Assembly (NCBI RefSeq): GCF_030010555.1
Contig: NZ_JASCQP010000024.1
Location: 62,001-126,000, forward strand
Origin: Halomonas rhizosphaerae
Lineage (GTDB): Bacteria; Pseudomonadota; Gammaproteobacteria; Pseudomonadales; Halomonadaceae
DNA length: 64,000 nt
Reading direction: 5' to 3'
Shown: positions 34,507 through 43,143 of the stretch, piece by piece
How the letters are laid out: every line of letters starts with the position of its first letter
Position numbering within the stretch: position 1 is the stretch's first letter
Program-made: the position numbers and the translations under genes
Notes under the pieces: model-generated
What the model was told of the DNA's origin: nothing
Databases searched by the model: none
The model's input: the letters and a program-made list of their open reading frames with translations, nothing else

Positions 34507-35385
34507 ATGACCGACCATGCCCGCCACCTCGATGCCCACTATGATGCGCCGGGCGCGCGGAGCGGACAAAGCCTGACGATGCGGCTGCGGGCGGCCTTCC
34601 GCGAGGCGGGGTGCGACCCGGACCATCTCACCCTGGACGAGGTCGCCGGCATCGACCAGCTGCACCTGGGCGGACGACGGGCCAGTCGCTCCCTGGCTGC
34701 CCTGGGAGGCCTCGCCCCGGGCAGCCGGGTGCTGGACGTGGGCTGCGGCACCGGCGGGGCGAGCCGGCTGCTGGCGGCGGAATTCGGCGGCGAGGTCATC
34801 GGGCTGGACATCACCGCGGCCTTCGTCGACGTGGCCGGCTGGCTGAGCCGCGCCACCGGCCTCGACGACCGGACGCGCTTCCTGTGCGCCGATGCGGCGC
34901 ACACGCCCCTGGCGGATGGCACCTTCGACGTGGTGTGGTGCCAGCATGCCTTGATGAACATGCCCGACATCGCCGCGGTGCTCGCCGAGTGGCACCGGCT
35001 GCTGGTGCCGGGGGGCACGGTGCTGCTGCACGAGGTGGTGGCCGGCGACGCCCCCTCACCGCTGTGCCTGCCGGTCCCCTGGGCGCGCCGTGTCGAGACC
35101 AGCCATCTGCGTTCCCGGCATGCCCTGGAGGCGCTGCTGGCCGAGGGCGGCTACGCTCCGGTGGTGGTGCAGGACGTCACCGAATCGGCGCTCGCCTGGC
35201 GACGCAAGCACAGCCGCCGTGAGGGTGATGGGACGCCGCCTGGGCCCGCGCTGCCCGGGCCGGCGCTGATCTTCGGTGATGTCTTCGCGGAAATGGGGCG
35301 CAACCTTCGCGACAATCTGGCCGCGGACCGGGTCAGGATCATCGAGGGCGTCTTCCGGGCGTCCCGCCCTTCATCGGACTTCTAG
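34507..35385 (+). CDS. Class I SAM-dependent methyltransferase
   Basis: The 292-aa protein has a Rossmann methyltransferase domain with SAM motif I VLDVGCGTGGASR (residues 76-88) and a later LVPGGTVLLHEVV strand, similar to UbiE/type 11 enzymes. The target is unknown. AGGAGAG precedes the ATG. The 3' end overlaps the convergent hemerythrin stop by three bases, sharing a CTAG. About 720 bp downstream is a short stretch resembling its own C-terminal coding sequence. Confidence 0.82.
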   Translation: MTDHARHLDAHYDAPGARSGQSLTMRLRAAFREAGCDPDHLTLDEVAGIDQLHLGGRRASRSLAALGGLAPGSRVLDVGCGTGGASRLLAAEFGGEVIGLDITAAFVDVAGWLSRATGLDDRTRFLCADAAHTPLADGTFDVVWCQHALMNMPDIAAVLAEWHRLLVPGGTVLLHEVVAGDAPSPLCLPVPWARRVETSHLRSRHALEALLAEGGYAPVVVQDVTESALAWRRKHSRREGDGTPPGPALPGPALIFGDVFAEMGRNLRDNLAADRVRIIEGVFRASRPSSDF

Positions 35386-35825
35386 GCGTCCTGCCGCTGT
35401 CTCGCCATTTCCTGCCGATAGTCGTCGGCAAGATCGGTTTTCTGGTGCTCCGCAAGCCCCCGGCCGGCGAGTTGAAAGACCTCGTGCTCCTCCTCATCGA
35501 GGTGATGAATCACCAGCTCGCTCAGCTTCCTGGCCTGGGTCAGCCATGCAGGCGAGGCGTAGTCGGTGGCCTCCAGGGTCTCGAGTTGCTCGTCGATCTC
35601 ATGGTGCTCTGCCACGCTGTGTCGTGCCTTCTCCTGGGTCAGGTCGATCGCCAACATCGGCATGTAGAGCGCGCGTTCTTCGGCGGCAGCATGGTGCTGA
35701 AGCTCGGCGCGCAGTTGGTGGTGAAGTCGCTCTCGCTCCTGGCTGTCGCCGGACGTCTGCAGAAGCTTTTCCAGCAGGTCGCGCTGGATGTCATGGTCCG
35801 CGCGCAAGGCTTCGAAGATCGTCAT
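35382..35825 (-). CDS. Hemerythrin-like protein
   Basis: The 147-aa helical protein has the hemerythrin HHE pattern: His11 with HDIQ, HHAAAEE near 44-50, HHEID near 74-78 and HHLDEEEHEVF near 107-117. These would bind a di-iron centre. Bacterial relatives sense or bind oxygen or act in iron and nitrosative-stress responses. The ATG at 35825 has GAGGAG upstream. It is monocistronic. Confidence 0.85.
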   Translation of the reverse strand: MTIFEALRADHDIQRDLLEKLLQTSGDSQERERLHHQLRAELQHHAAAEERALYMPMLAIDLTQEKARHSVAEHHEIDEQLETLEATDYASPAWLTQARKLSELVIHHLDEEEHEVFQLAGRGLAEHQKTDLADDYRQEMARQRQDA

Positions 35826-36199
35826 GGTGGGGCTCCTCGATCTGGGGACATCGGGCCGTGGCCAGCTAGAGGCCCTGCGAGTGCGATGCATCGCAGGCCC
35901 GAATCAGCATAGGCCAGGATCTCCCGCAGGAATATCGGGCCAGGCATCGATGCCATCGGGTGTTCAGGACGACGCGTGCGGGCCCGTGGTCAAGACATCC
36001 CTGACGCGCGTCACCTCCGGCCGGTTGCTGCCTGCCATTGCTGGCCGCGGACCGGGTGCGGATCCTCGAAGGGGTGTGGTGCAGGGGGGGCGTTTCGAAC
36101 GTGTCGATCGTTAGCGTCGAGATTCTTCGCTTCCTTTCGTTTCTGTCGATTCTACACTGAGAGTTGCTACACGACTGACCCGCAAGAGGAGGCATGCGA
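35826..36199. other. Intergenic region, possible gene remnant
   Basis: This 374-bp gap has no convincing gene. It holds the promoter of the hemerythrin gene at its left end, a short decayed methyltransferase-like stretch near 36041-36077, and the wrbA promoter region at its right end. Confidence 0.55.
36041..36077 (+). pseudogene. Possible remnant of a methyltransferase 3' end
   Basis: The frame reads LAADRVRILEGV, nearly the LAADRVRIIEGV at the C-terminus of the methyltransferase encoded at 34507-35385. The DNA matches at about 31 of 37 positions, including 17 identical bases in a row. No upstream similarity is visible, so only this tail remains, or the match is a coincidence. Confidence 0.4.
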
Positions 36200-36796
36200 A
36201 TGACCCGGATACTGGTGCTCTACCACTCCATGTACGGCCATATCGATACCCTGGCCCGCACCGTGGCGGAAGGGGCGCGCGTCGTCGAAGGCGTCGAGGT
36301 CACCCTCAAGCGGGTGCCCGAGACCATGGACCCCGAGGCCTTCGCCAAGGCCGGCGGCCGCTCCTTCGATACCCCCGAGGCGAGCCCCGAGGAACTGGCC
36401 GACGTCGACGCCGTGATCTTCGGCAGCCCGACCCGTTTCGGCAACATGTCCGGCCAGATGCGCACCTTCCTCGACCGGACCGGCGGCCTGTGGGCGGGCG
36501 GCAAGCTGCGCGGCAAGGTGGCGAGCGTCTTCACCTCCACCGGTACCGGCGGTGGGCAGGAGACCACCATCACCTCCTTCTGGAACACCCTGGCGCACCA
36601 CGGCATGGTGATCGTGCCACTGGGCTATGGTATCGGCGAGCAGTACGTCTTCGACCAGGCCGGCGGCGGCAACCCCTACGGCGCCTCCACCATCGCCGGG
36701 GGCGACGGCTCCCGCCAGCCCGACGAGCGGGAACTCAAGATCGCCCGCTTCCAGGGCGAGCACGTGGCGCGCATCGCCGCGAAGCTGGCCGGCTGA
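36200..36796 (+). CDS. wrbA: NAD(P)H:quinone oxidoreductase WrbA
   Basis: The 198-aa flavodoxin-like enzyme closely follows E. coli WrbA in length and motifs: the FMN loop [34 protein letters not shown] and a C-terminal AGGDGSRQP. It makes two-electron reductions of quinones, limiting redox cycling, and is usually stress-induced. I preferred the ATG at 36200, which has AGAGGAGG at optimal spacing, over the one at 36194. It is monocistronic. Confidence 0.95.
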   Translation: MTRILVLYHSMYGHIDTLARTVAEGARVVEGVEVTLKRVPETMDPEAFAKAGGRSFDTPEASPEELADVDAVIFGSPTRFGNMSGQMRTFLDRTGGLWAGGKLRGKVASVFTSTGTGGGQETTITSFWNTLAHHGMVIVPLGYGIGEQYVFDQAGGGNPYGASTIAGGDGSRQPDERELKIARFQGEHVARIAAKLAG

Positions 36797-36883
36797 CGCC
36801 GCTCCGCGCCATCCGGTCGCACCCCAGGCCCCGCCCGCACTCTGCGCGCAGAGCGCGGTCCGGCGTCCTGTCACTTGAGGGTT

Positions 36884-37231
36884 TCAGTATCGGCGGGGGC
36901 CGCGGACCAGGTAGCTCAGCGGGTGCAGCACCAGCCAGGTGAGCAGGGCGACGCCGAGCGCCGCCGCCACCAGCGCCGCCCAGTCGGTGGCCGTGGCCAC
37001 GAAGGCGAGGCGCGAGCCGGTCAATTGCGGCAACCACCACAGGGTCGAAAGCCCCGCCAGCAGTGCGACGATGGTGGCCGGCACGCAACGGTAGGCGGTG
37101 AACCGATAGCCGCGCAGGCGGCCGAGCAGTTGCGCGATCACCAGCAGTGCCAGAAGCGCCAGGATCAGCGGCAGGAAGGGCGGGATGGCATGCGACAGCA
37201 CCGCGAGGATGCCGGACAGCGTGAAGTTCAT
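36884..37231 (-). CDS. Small membrane protein of the SQR operon (DUF5368-like)
   Basis: The 115-aa protein is hydrophobic with three helices separated by an Arg-rich loop (LLGRLRGYRFTAYRC). It starts 12 bp after the sulfide:quinone reductase gene and is certainly co-transcribed with it. It resembles small DUF5368 proteins found beside sulfide-oxidation genes, though I cannot confirm the family. It may be a membrane anchor or quinone-site partner. Confidence 0.65.
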   Translation of the reverse strand: MNFTLSGILAVLSHAIPPFLPLILALLALLVIAQLLGRLRGYRFTAYRCVPATIVALLAGLSTLWWLPQLTGSRLAFVATATDWAALVAAALGVALLTWLVLHPLSYLVRGPRRY

Positions 37232-37243
37232 GGTCAGGTCTCC

Positions 37244-38635
37244 TCAGACACGTCCTTCCAGCATGGCGTAGTAGGCGGGCTGCAGAAGGTAGTCCTTCAG
37301 TACCCAGGCCACCCAGGACTCTTCCTTCGGGTCGATGAAGGAGAAGGAGGGCAGGAAGGCCATGTCGTTGTCGTAGCCGAACTCCACCAGCATGGCCTTG
37401 CCGATATCGGTGATCAGCGGGCAGGAGGTGTAGCCGTTGTGGCGGGCGGGCAGCGCCTGGCCCTGGAGCTGGGCCAGCAGGTTGGCCTCTACCACCGGTG
37501 CCTGGGCCTTGACGCTGGCCGCGGTCTTGTTGATCGGGGCGCCGATCACGTCGCCGATGCCGAACACCTCGGGGTAGCGGTTGTGCTGCAGGGTGTGGAT
37601 GTCGGTATCCAGCCACTCGCCGCGGAAGGGGCCCTCCCGGGCGATGAGGTCACTCTCGCGGATGACGTCCGGGGCGCTCATGGGGGGCACCACATGGATG
37701 AAGTCATAGTCGATCACCTCGGTCATCTCGCCCTCGCGACCGAACTCCGCCTGGCGAAGCTCGTGGTGGGAAGTGAACTCGCTGGCCGGTCCGACGAAGG
37801 TGAACTCCGCCTGACGGGCCCCCGGGTCGATGGCGGAGAGTCGGTAATGGTGGCGACGCTGGACACCCTCGTCGTCGAAGCGTCGCTTGAGGAAGTCATC
37901 GACCCAGGGCTGGCTGAACATGGCCTCGCCCGGGGTCAGGTAGTCGAGCCGGAAGGCGTCGCGTCGTCCGGTATCCTTGATGCGAGAGAGGGTGGTGAAG
38001 GTCATCTTGAGCGGCGCGCCGGCGCACTTCACCGGGGTGGGCGCCGCCGTGAAGAGGCCCTGACCGCTGCCCCTGGCGAGCCACTCGTCGATGGCGTCGC
38101 GAGTGCGGGTGGCGCCCTCGAGGCTGGCATAGACGCTGCCGATGCCGTGGCTACCGATCAGCTCCGGCGACATGCCATCGATCAGGTGATAGTTGAGCTG
38201 CAGGCCGGTGGCGACCACCAGGTAGTCGTACTCCGCGATACTTCCGTCGGCCAGGGAGACCCGGCGCTGTTCGGCATCGACCCCGACGGCGGGCTGGCGG
38301 ATCCAGTCGATCCCGCGGGGCATGAAGTCGGCATTGGAGCGCAGGGTCCTGTCGGGATGCCAGACGCCGCAGGCGACGAGGGTCCAGCCCGGCTGGTAGT
38401 GGTGAATCTCGCGCGGCTCCACTACCGTGATGCGGGCGCCGGAGAGCCGCATGGCAAGGCGATTGGCCATGGCCATGCCCGCGGCACCGCCGCCGAGGAT
38501 GACGATGTGGGCACGCGTCGGGACGGTGGTGGCCTCGAGGCCGGCCAGTGGCAGCAGGCCTGCCGCGCCGGCACCGAGTCCCAGCTTGAGCAGCTGGCGG
38601 CGGTCCATTCGAGGGGGGGCGAGGTGGCGTGTCAT
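37244..38635 (-). CDS. Tat-type sulfide:quinone oxidoreductase
   Basis: The 463-aa FAD protein has a Tat signal (MDRRQLLKLGLG, residues 10-21) and an FAD-binding ILGGGAAGMA motif at 46-55. Cys89 (VACG), Cys204 (VKCAGAP) and Cys405 (YTSCPL) are at the three positions conserved in SQR. It should oxidise sulfide to sulfur or polysulfide and reduce quinone. A Tat signal places it in the periplasm, unlike many SQRs. The ATG at 38635 has AGGAG upstream. It forms an operon with the small membrane protein downstream; no sulfur dioxygenase or rhodanese gene is in view. Confidence 0.85.
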   Translation of the reverse strand: MTRHLAPPRMDRRQLLKLGLGAGAAGLLPLAGLEATTVPTRAHIVILGGGAAGMAMANRLAMRLSGARITVVEPREIHHYQPGWTLVACGVWHPDRTLRSNADFMPRGIDWIRQPAVGVDAEQRRVSLADGSIAEYDYLVVATGLQLNYHLIDGMSPELIGSHGIGSVYASLEGATRTRDAIDEWLARGSGQGLFTAAPTPVKCAGAPLKMTFTTLSRIKDTGRRDAFRLDYLTPGEAMFSQPWVDDFLKRRFDDEGVQRRHHYRLSAIDPGARQAEFTFVGPASEFTSHHELRQAEFGREGEMTEVIDYDFIHVVPPMSAPDVIRESDLIAREGPFRGEWLDTDIHTLQHNRYPEVFGIGDVIGAPINKTAASVKAQAPVVEANLLAQLQGQALPARHNGYTSCPLITDIGKAMLVEFGYDNDMAFLPSFSFIDPKEESWVAWVLKDYLLQPAYYAMLEGRV

Positions 38636-38683
38636 GTCAGGACTCCTGCGCAAGGGGTTGGCAGCCTAGTCATGTCCTATCAT

Positions 38684-38697
38684 TTATAAGCTTATAA
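38684..38697 (-). promoter_or_regulatory. Palindrome in the SQR promoter
   Basis: TTATAAGCTTATAA is a perfect 14-bp palindrome 49 bp upstream of the SQR start, in an AT-rich island. It could be the operator of a sulfide-sensing ArsR-type repressor, but no such regulator is adjacent. It contains TATAAG/TTATAA, so it may overlap the -10 region. Confidence 0.5.
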
Positions 38698-38862
38698 CCT
38701 AGCCTATCCTGCGCGTGCACCCTTCATTGGCATGCGGGAGCTTGATGCACGTCAGACTTCCGGCGTTTATCCAGAGGCGATGATCTCCGGCCGGGAGGAA
38801 GTACACGACGACGAGGTGATCGAGCGCCGTTCCTGAGGGGGTAATGAAGGGAGCCGGAACGA

Positions 38863-38892
38863 CGACGGCCACCGCCTGCGCGGTGGCCGTCG
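38863..38892 (-). terminator. Terminator after the malate/tartrate dehydrogenase gene
   Basis: A perfect 13-bp stem (CGACGGCCACCGC and complement, CTGC loop) lies 22 bp beyond the stop codon of the minus-strand gene. The T-run is poor. Confidence 0.7.
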
Positions 38893-38914
38893 CGTATCGG
38901 GAGGGTGAGCTCGC

Positions 38915-39988
38915 TCAGCCGGCGATGCGTTCGGCGATGGCGCGGCCCAGGGCCTCGGTGGTGCCATGGCCGCCGACGTCCGGCGTCAGCACCGCCTTGT
39001 CGCCCTCGGCGAGCACCGCCTCGAAGGCATCGACGATGGCCTGGCCGGCCTTCGGGTGGCCCAGGTGCTCGAGCATCATGGCGGCGGACCAGACCTGGCC
39101 GATGGGGTTGGCGATGCCCTTGCCTGCGATGTCCGGGGCGCTGCCGTGGACCGGCTCGAAGAGGCTCGGGAAGTGGCCGTCCGGGTTGATGTTGGCCGAG
39201 GGGGCCACGCCGATGGTGCCGGTGCAGGCCGGTCCCAGGTCGGAGAGGATGTCGCCGAACAGGTTGCTGGCCACCACCACGTCGAACCAGTCGGGGTGCA
39301 TCACGAAGTTGGCGGTGAGGATGTCGATATGGAACTGGTCCACCGACACCTCGGGGTAGTGCACGCCCATCGCCTTCACGCGCTCGTCCCACCAGGGCAT
39401 GGTGATGGCGATGCCGTTGGACTTGGTGGCCGAGGTGAGCTTCTTGCGCGGGCGGCTCTGGGCCAACTCGTAGGCGTACTTCAGCACCCGGTCGACCCCG
39501 GTGCGGGTCATCACGGTCTCCTGGATCACCACCTCGCGATCGGTACCCTCGAACATCTTGCCGCCGACGCTGGAATACTCGCCCTCGGTGTTCTCGCGTA
39601 CCACGTAGAAGTCGATATCGCCGGGTTTGCGATCTGCCAGCGGGCTCTTCACGCCGGGTAGCAGCTTGCACGGGCGAAGGTTGACGTACTGGTCGAAGCG
39701 GCGACGGAACTGCAGCAGGGAGCCCCACAGGGAGATGTGGTCAGGTACCGTCTCCGGCCAGCCCACGGCACCGTAGAAGATGGCATCGGCGCCCTTGAGC
39801 TGCTCGAACCAGTCGTCGGGCAGCATCTGGCCGTGCTCGGCATAATAGTCGCAGCTGGCGAAGTCGAAGTGCTCGAGGCTCAGGTCGATACCGAAGCGCT
39901 TGGCGGCGGCCTCGAGGGCGCGAAGCCCCTCGGGCATCACCTCCTTGCCGATGCCGTCGCCGGGAATGACGGCGATGCGATGGGACAT
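38915..39988 (-). CDS. D-malate/tartrate dehydrogenase (DmlA/TtuC type)
   Basis: The 357-aa protein belongs to the isocitrate/isopropylmalate dehydrogenase family, tartrate dehydrogenase branch. It shows IPGDGIGKEV at 6-15, the substrate segment RENTEGEYS, the metal and nucleotide region NLFGDILSDL, and EPVHGSAPDIAGKG. It oxidatively decarboxylates D-malate, or acts on tartrate, with NAD. AGGAGGAG precedes the ATG at 39988. A divergent LysR gene, as for E. coli dmlA/dmlR, shares the promoter gap with a palindrome. LeuB itself is unlikely because the leu genes are absent. Confidence 0.85.
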   Translation of the reverse strand: MSHRIAVIPGDGIGKEVMPEGLRALEAAAKRFGIDLSLEHFDFASCDYYAEHGQMLPDDWFEQLKGADAIFYGAVGWPETVPDHISLWGSLLQFRRRFDQYVNLRPCKLLPGVKSPLADRKPGDIDFYVVRENTEGEYSSVGGKMFEGTDREVVIQETVMTRTGVDRVLKYAYELAQSRPRKKLTSATKSNGIAITMPWWDERVKAMGVHYPEVSVDQFHIDILTANFVMHPDWFDVVVASNLFGDILSDLGPACTGTIGVAPSANINPDGHFPSLFEPVHGSAPDIAGKGIANPIGQVWSAAMMLEHLGHPKAGQAIVDAFEAVLAEGDKAVLTPDVGGHGTTEALGRAIAERIAG

Positions 39989-40060
39989 GGATCTCCTCCT
40001 GGGGTGCATGGGTCGTGCCTGCCAGTCTAGTCCTGCACGGAGGAAAGATAATCGGGTTAC

Positions 40061-40081
40061 CATTCAACTCATTGTTGAATG
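40061..40081. promoter_or_regulatory. LysR-type operator of the divergent dmlA-like/LysR pair
   Basis: CATTCAAC and GTTGAATG form a perfect inverted repeat with a TCATT spacer. The motif TTCAA-N7-TTGAA ends 16 bp before the LysR start codon, so binding would autoregulate the LysR gene and control the divergent dehydrogenase. Confidence 0.65.
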
Positions 40082-40096
40082 AAAGTGGAGAATGGC

Positions 40097-41047
40097 ATGA
40101 CGCCCCTCGATGACCTGGCTTTCTTCCGGCGCCTGGCCCATGCCGGCAGCCTCACCGCCACCGCCCGCGAACTGGGCCTGTCGCTGTCGGCGGTAAGCAA
40201 GCGCCTCAAGCAGCTCGAGGCGCGGCTGGGGGTCGAGCTGGCCAGCCGCACCACACGGCGCCTGACGCTGACCGCCGAGGGCGAGCGCTACCTGGCGCGG
40301 GGCGGGATGATCCTCGAGGAGCTCAGCGAGCTCGAGGAGTCCCTCGGCGAGCATCGGGCCGAGCTCTCCGGCCCCCTGAGGGTCAACGCCACCTTCGGCT
40401 TCGGCCGCCGCCACGTGGCTCCGCTGCTTTCGGCCTTCTGTCGGGACCATCCCGGCATCGAGGCGAGCCTGGAACTTTCCGGCTTCCCGTTGAGCCTGGG
40501 CGACCAGGCCTTCGACATCGGCATCCGCGTCGGCGAGCCGCCGGACTCCCGGCTGGTGGCCCGACGGATCCTGGCCAACCGTCGTGTGCTCTGTGCCGCC
40601 CCCGCCCGGGTGGCGGCCCTTCCGCCCCTGATCTCGCCGGCGGACCTGTCGGGGCAGGCGTGCCTGCTATTGCGCGAGAACGACAGCGACTTCGCGGTGT
40701 GGCGCTTCCAGCAGCGCGAGGACCCCGGGGTGGAGCAGGCGGTGAAGGTGGCCGGGCCGCTGGCCAGCAACGACGGCGAGGTGGTCATGCGGCTGGCGCT
40801 GGATGGGCACGGCATCGCGCTGCGCTCCTGGTGGGACGTCCACGACCACCTGGCCCATGGTCGCCTGGTCGAGCTGCTGCCCGACTGGCAGGGGGTGCGT
40901 GCCGACTTCCACGCCGTCTATCGCCAGCATCGGCACGTGCCGGCGCGCATCCGCGCCTTCGTCGCCTATCTTGAACAGGAGATGGCCAGCCGCGTGCCCT
41001 CCCTGCAGAATGTCGCCACTGCCAGCCGAGGAGCCTTGTTGCCGTGA
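40097..41047 (+). CDS. LysR-family regulator (DmlR-like)
   Basis: The 316-aa protein has the LysR helix-turn-helix (LTATARELGLSLSAVSKRL, residues 18-36) and the CrgA/DmlR-type effector domain. It is divergent from the malate/tartrate dehydrogenase gene and probably its activator. The ATG at 40097 has GGAG 6 nt upstream; an in-frame ATG at 40079 lies within the operator. Its stop overlaps the GTG start of the glycosyltransferase gene (GTGA). Confidence 0.88.
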   Translation: MTPLDDLAFFRRLAHAGSLTATARELGLSLSAVSKRLKQLEARLGVELASRTTRRLTLTAEGERYLARGGMILEELSELEESLGEHRAELSGPLRVNATFGFGRRHVAPLLSAFCRDHPGIEASLELSGFPLSLGDQAFDIGIRVGEPPDSRLVARRILANRRVLCAAPARVAALPPLISPADLSGQACLLLRENDSDFAVWRFQQREDPGVEQAVKVAGPLASNDGEVVMRLALDGHGIALRSWWDVHDHLAHGRLVELLPDWQGVRADFHAVYRQHRHVPARIRAFVAYLEQEMASRVPSLQNVATASRGALLP

Positions 41048-42372
41048 ATGTGTTGATGTTCACCAATACCTACCTGCCCATCGTCGGCGGGGTCAGCGAG
41101 TCGGTGCAGCGGCTCAAGCGCCAGCTGCAGGTCGCCGGCCACCGGGTGCTGGTGGTGGCGCCGCGTCTGGAGGGGCAGCCGCGAGAGGAGCGCGACGTGG
41201 TTCGGGTGGTGGCGGTGCAGCACTTCAACGGCAGCGACTTCTCGTTGCCGGTGCCGATTCCCGGCCAGCTCCACGAGGCGATCGAGGCCTTCGAGCCCGA
41301 TATCGTCCATGCCCATCACCCCTTCCTGCTGGGCGATACGGCCGCCCGGGCGGCGGAGACCTACGGCCTGCCCCTGATCTTCACCCACCACACGCTCTAC
41401 GAGCACTACACCCACTATGTGCCCGGCGACTCGCCGCGCATGCAGCGCTTCGCGGTGGCGCTCGCCACCCAGTACACCTGGCTGTGCGACGAGGTGATCG
41501 CACCCAGCGAGAGCATCCGTGACCTGCTGCACCGGCGCGAGGCCAATCCCCGCATCAGCGTGGTGCCGAGCGGCGTGGATACCGCGCGGTTTGCTCTTGG
41601 CGACGGCCGGGACTGGCGCGCACGCCTCGGCATTCCTGACGGGGCCTACGTGATCGGCCACCTGGGGCGCCTGGCGCTGGAGAAGAACCTGGCGTTCCTG
41701 GCCGAGGCAGTGGCCGAGGCGCTGGTGCGCGAGTCCGGGGCCCACTTCCTGGTGGTGGGCGAGGGCGAGGCCCGCGGCGACATCCAGGCGCTGGCGGACG
41801 CCCGGGGCGTGGCGGGGCGCCTGCACTTCACCGGTCGCCTGCAGGGCCAGGCGCTGATCGATGCCTACCACGCCATGGACGTCTTCGCCTTCGCCTCCCA
41901 CAGCGAGACCCAGGGGATGGTGGTGGCCGAGGCCATGGCGGCCGGCCTGCCCGTGGTGGCCATCGATGCCCCCGGGGTGCGCGAGGTGGTGGTCGACGGC
42001 CGCAACGGGCGGCTGCTCGCCACGGATGACGTGGACGCCATGGCCGAGGCGCTGGTCGCCCTGGCGGATCCCGGCGTCCGCCGGCCGCTGGCCGAGTCCG
42101 CCCTCGAGACCGCGGCCGACTACGACGAAGGACGCTGCGCCGAGCGTTGCCTGGCGGTCTATCGCCGTGCCATCGCCCGGGGCGGCCCCTTCACCCATGC
42201 CGACGAGGGCGGCTGGGAGCGGGTGCGCCACCGGCTGGGGGCCGAGTGGCATATGCTCCGCCATCGCGGCCGCCTGTTGCGCCACCTGGTGCAGGAGGAG
42301 TGGGAGCAGGACCGTCCCGCCTGGTGGCCCGGCCACCGGGCGGAGGACGAGAGCGAGGTGCCGCGGAAATAG
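41044..42372 (+). CDS. GT4-family glycosyltransferase
   Basis: The 442-aa protein is a GT-B fold glycosyltransferase. The N-terminal domain starts TNTYLPIVGGVSESVQRL, and the C-terminal donor domain shows LGRLALEKNLAFLAEA and the E-x7-E region ETQGMVVAEAMAAGLPVV. It resembles mannosyl- or diacylglycerol glycosyltransferases. A lipid acceptor is possible but not shown. It begins with GTG overlapping the LysR stop; an in-frame ATG lies four codons later. A basic C-terminal tail follows the catalytic domain. Confidence 0.85.
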   Translation: MNVLMFTNTYLPIVGGVSESVQRLKRQLQVAGHRVLVVAPRLEGQPREERDVVRVVAVQHFNGSDFSLPVPIPGQLHEAIEAFEPDIVHAHHPFLLGDTAARAAETYGLPLIFTHHTLYEHYTHYVPGDSPRMQRFAVALATQYTWLCDEVIAPSESIRDLLHRREANPRISVVPSGVDTARFALGDGRDWRARLGIPDGAYVIGHLGRLALEKNLAFLAEAVAEALVRESGAHFLVVGEGEARGDIQALADARGVAGRLHFTGRLQGQALIDAYHAMDVFAFASHSETQGMVVAEAMAAGLPVVAIDAPGVREVVVDGRNGRLLATDDVDAMAEALVALADPGVRRPLAESALETAADYDEGRCAERCLAVYRRAIARGGPFTHADEGGWERVRHRLGAEWHMLRHRGRLLRHLVQEEWEQDRPAWWPGHRAEDESEVPRK

Positions 42373-42377
42373 CCCCG

Positions 42378-43058
42378 TCAGCGGGCGCGGCGGCGCCGGT
42401 CGGACCAGGCCTTGAGACCGGCCAGCAGGGCGATTCCCGCCAGCAGGCCACCGGCGGCCCAGAGCAGCTCACCGCGGCTCTCGGCGGTGGCCAGCTCGCC
42501 CAACTGGCTGCCCAGCAGGGTGACGCCGGCCAGCCCGGGGACGATACCCAGCATCGAGCCGATCATGTAGTCGCGAAAGCGCAGGCGGAAGGCCCCGGCC
42601 ATCATGTTGGTCAGGGTGAAGGGGGCCAGCGGCAGCAGGTTGACCAGGGTCATGGTGCGGATACCACGCCCCGACAGGTAGCGCGAGACCCCGCGCAGGT
42701 GCCGGCCGCCGTGGCGCATCAGCGCCTCGCGGCCGAGCCGGCGGCCCACCCACCAGGTCAGCATCGAGGCCGCGAGGGTACCCGCCAGCGCGTGGGCAAA
42801 GCCCCACCAGGGGCCGAACAGCAGCCCGGTCAGCGCCACCAGCAGGCTGAGCGGGAACATCACCAGCGACGCCCCGGCGTAGATGGCCATCACCACCAGC
42901 ACCGCCCAGGGGGCGTCGCGCCAGGCCAGGGAGCCCTGGACCAGGCGCTGCAGCGTGGCGACGGTCAACAGGTCCTCGCTGGCCAGCCACTGCCAGCCCA
43001 CGGCCAGGCCGGCGAGCAGGATGAGGGCGATCAGCGGAAGCAGGAGCGGACGGGGCAT
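42378..43058 (-). CDS. TVP38/TMEM64-family membrane protein
   Basis: The 226-aa protein has about six helices and the TVP38 (DedA-superfamily) segment, with GLLFGPWWGFAHALAGTLAA and RTMTLVNLLPLAPFTLTNMMAG forming the re-entrant, substrate-facing part. Relatives are linked to lipid or ion transport across the inner membrane. The start at 43058 lacks a strong ribosome site. It converges with the glycosyltransferase gene, with 5 bp between stops. Confidence 0.85.
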   Translation of the reverse strand: MPRPLLLPLIALILLAGLAVGWQWLASEDLLTVATLQRLVQGSLAWRDAPWAVLVVMAIYAGASLVMFPLSLLVALTGLLFGPWWGFAHALAGTLAASMLTWWVGRRLGREALMRHGGRHLRGVSRYLSGRGIRTMTLVNLLPLAPFTLTNMMAGAFRLRFRDYMIGSMLGIVPGLAGVTLLGSQLGELATAESRGELLWAAGGLLAGIALLAGLKAWSDRRRRAR

Positions 43059-43143
43059 GCGGGCGGGCGCCTTGGCGGCTGGGAAAGCGACAGCATACGG
43101 GGCGGGGGCATGCTGGCCAATGGCCGGCCGGCGGTGAGCCGGG

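Noticed and set aside
36840..36853. The palindrome CTCTGCGCGCAGAG after wrbA.
   Set aside because: Short, with no T-run and no loop room for a terminator; could be chance in GC-rich DNA.
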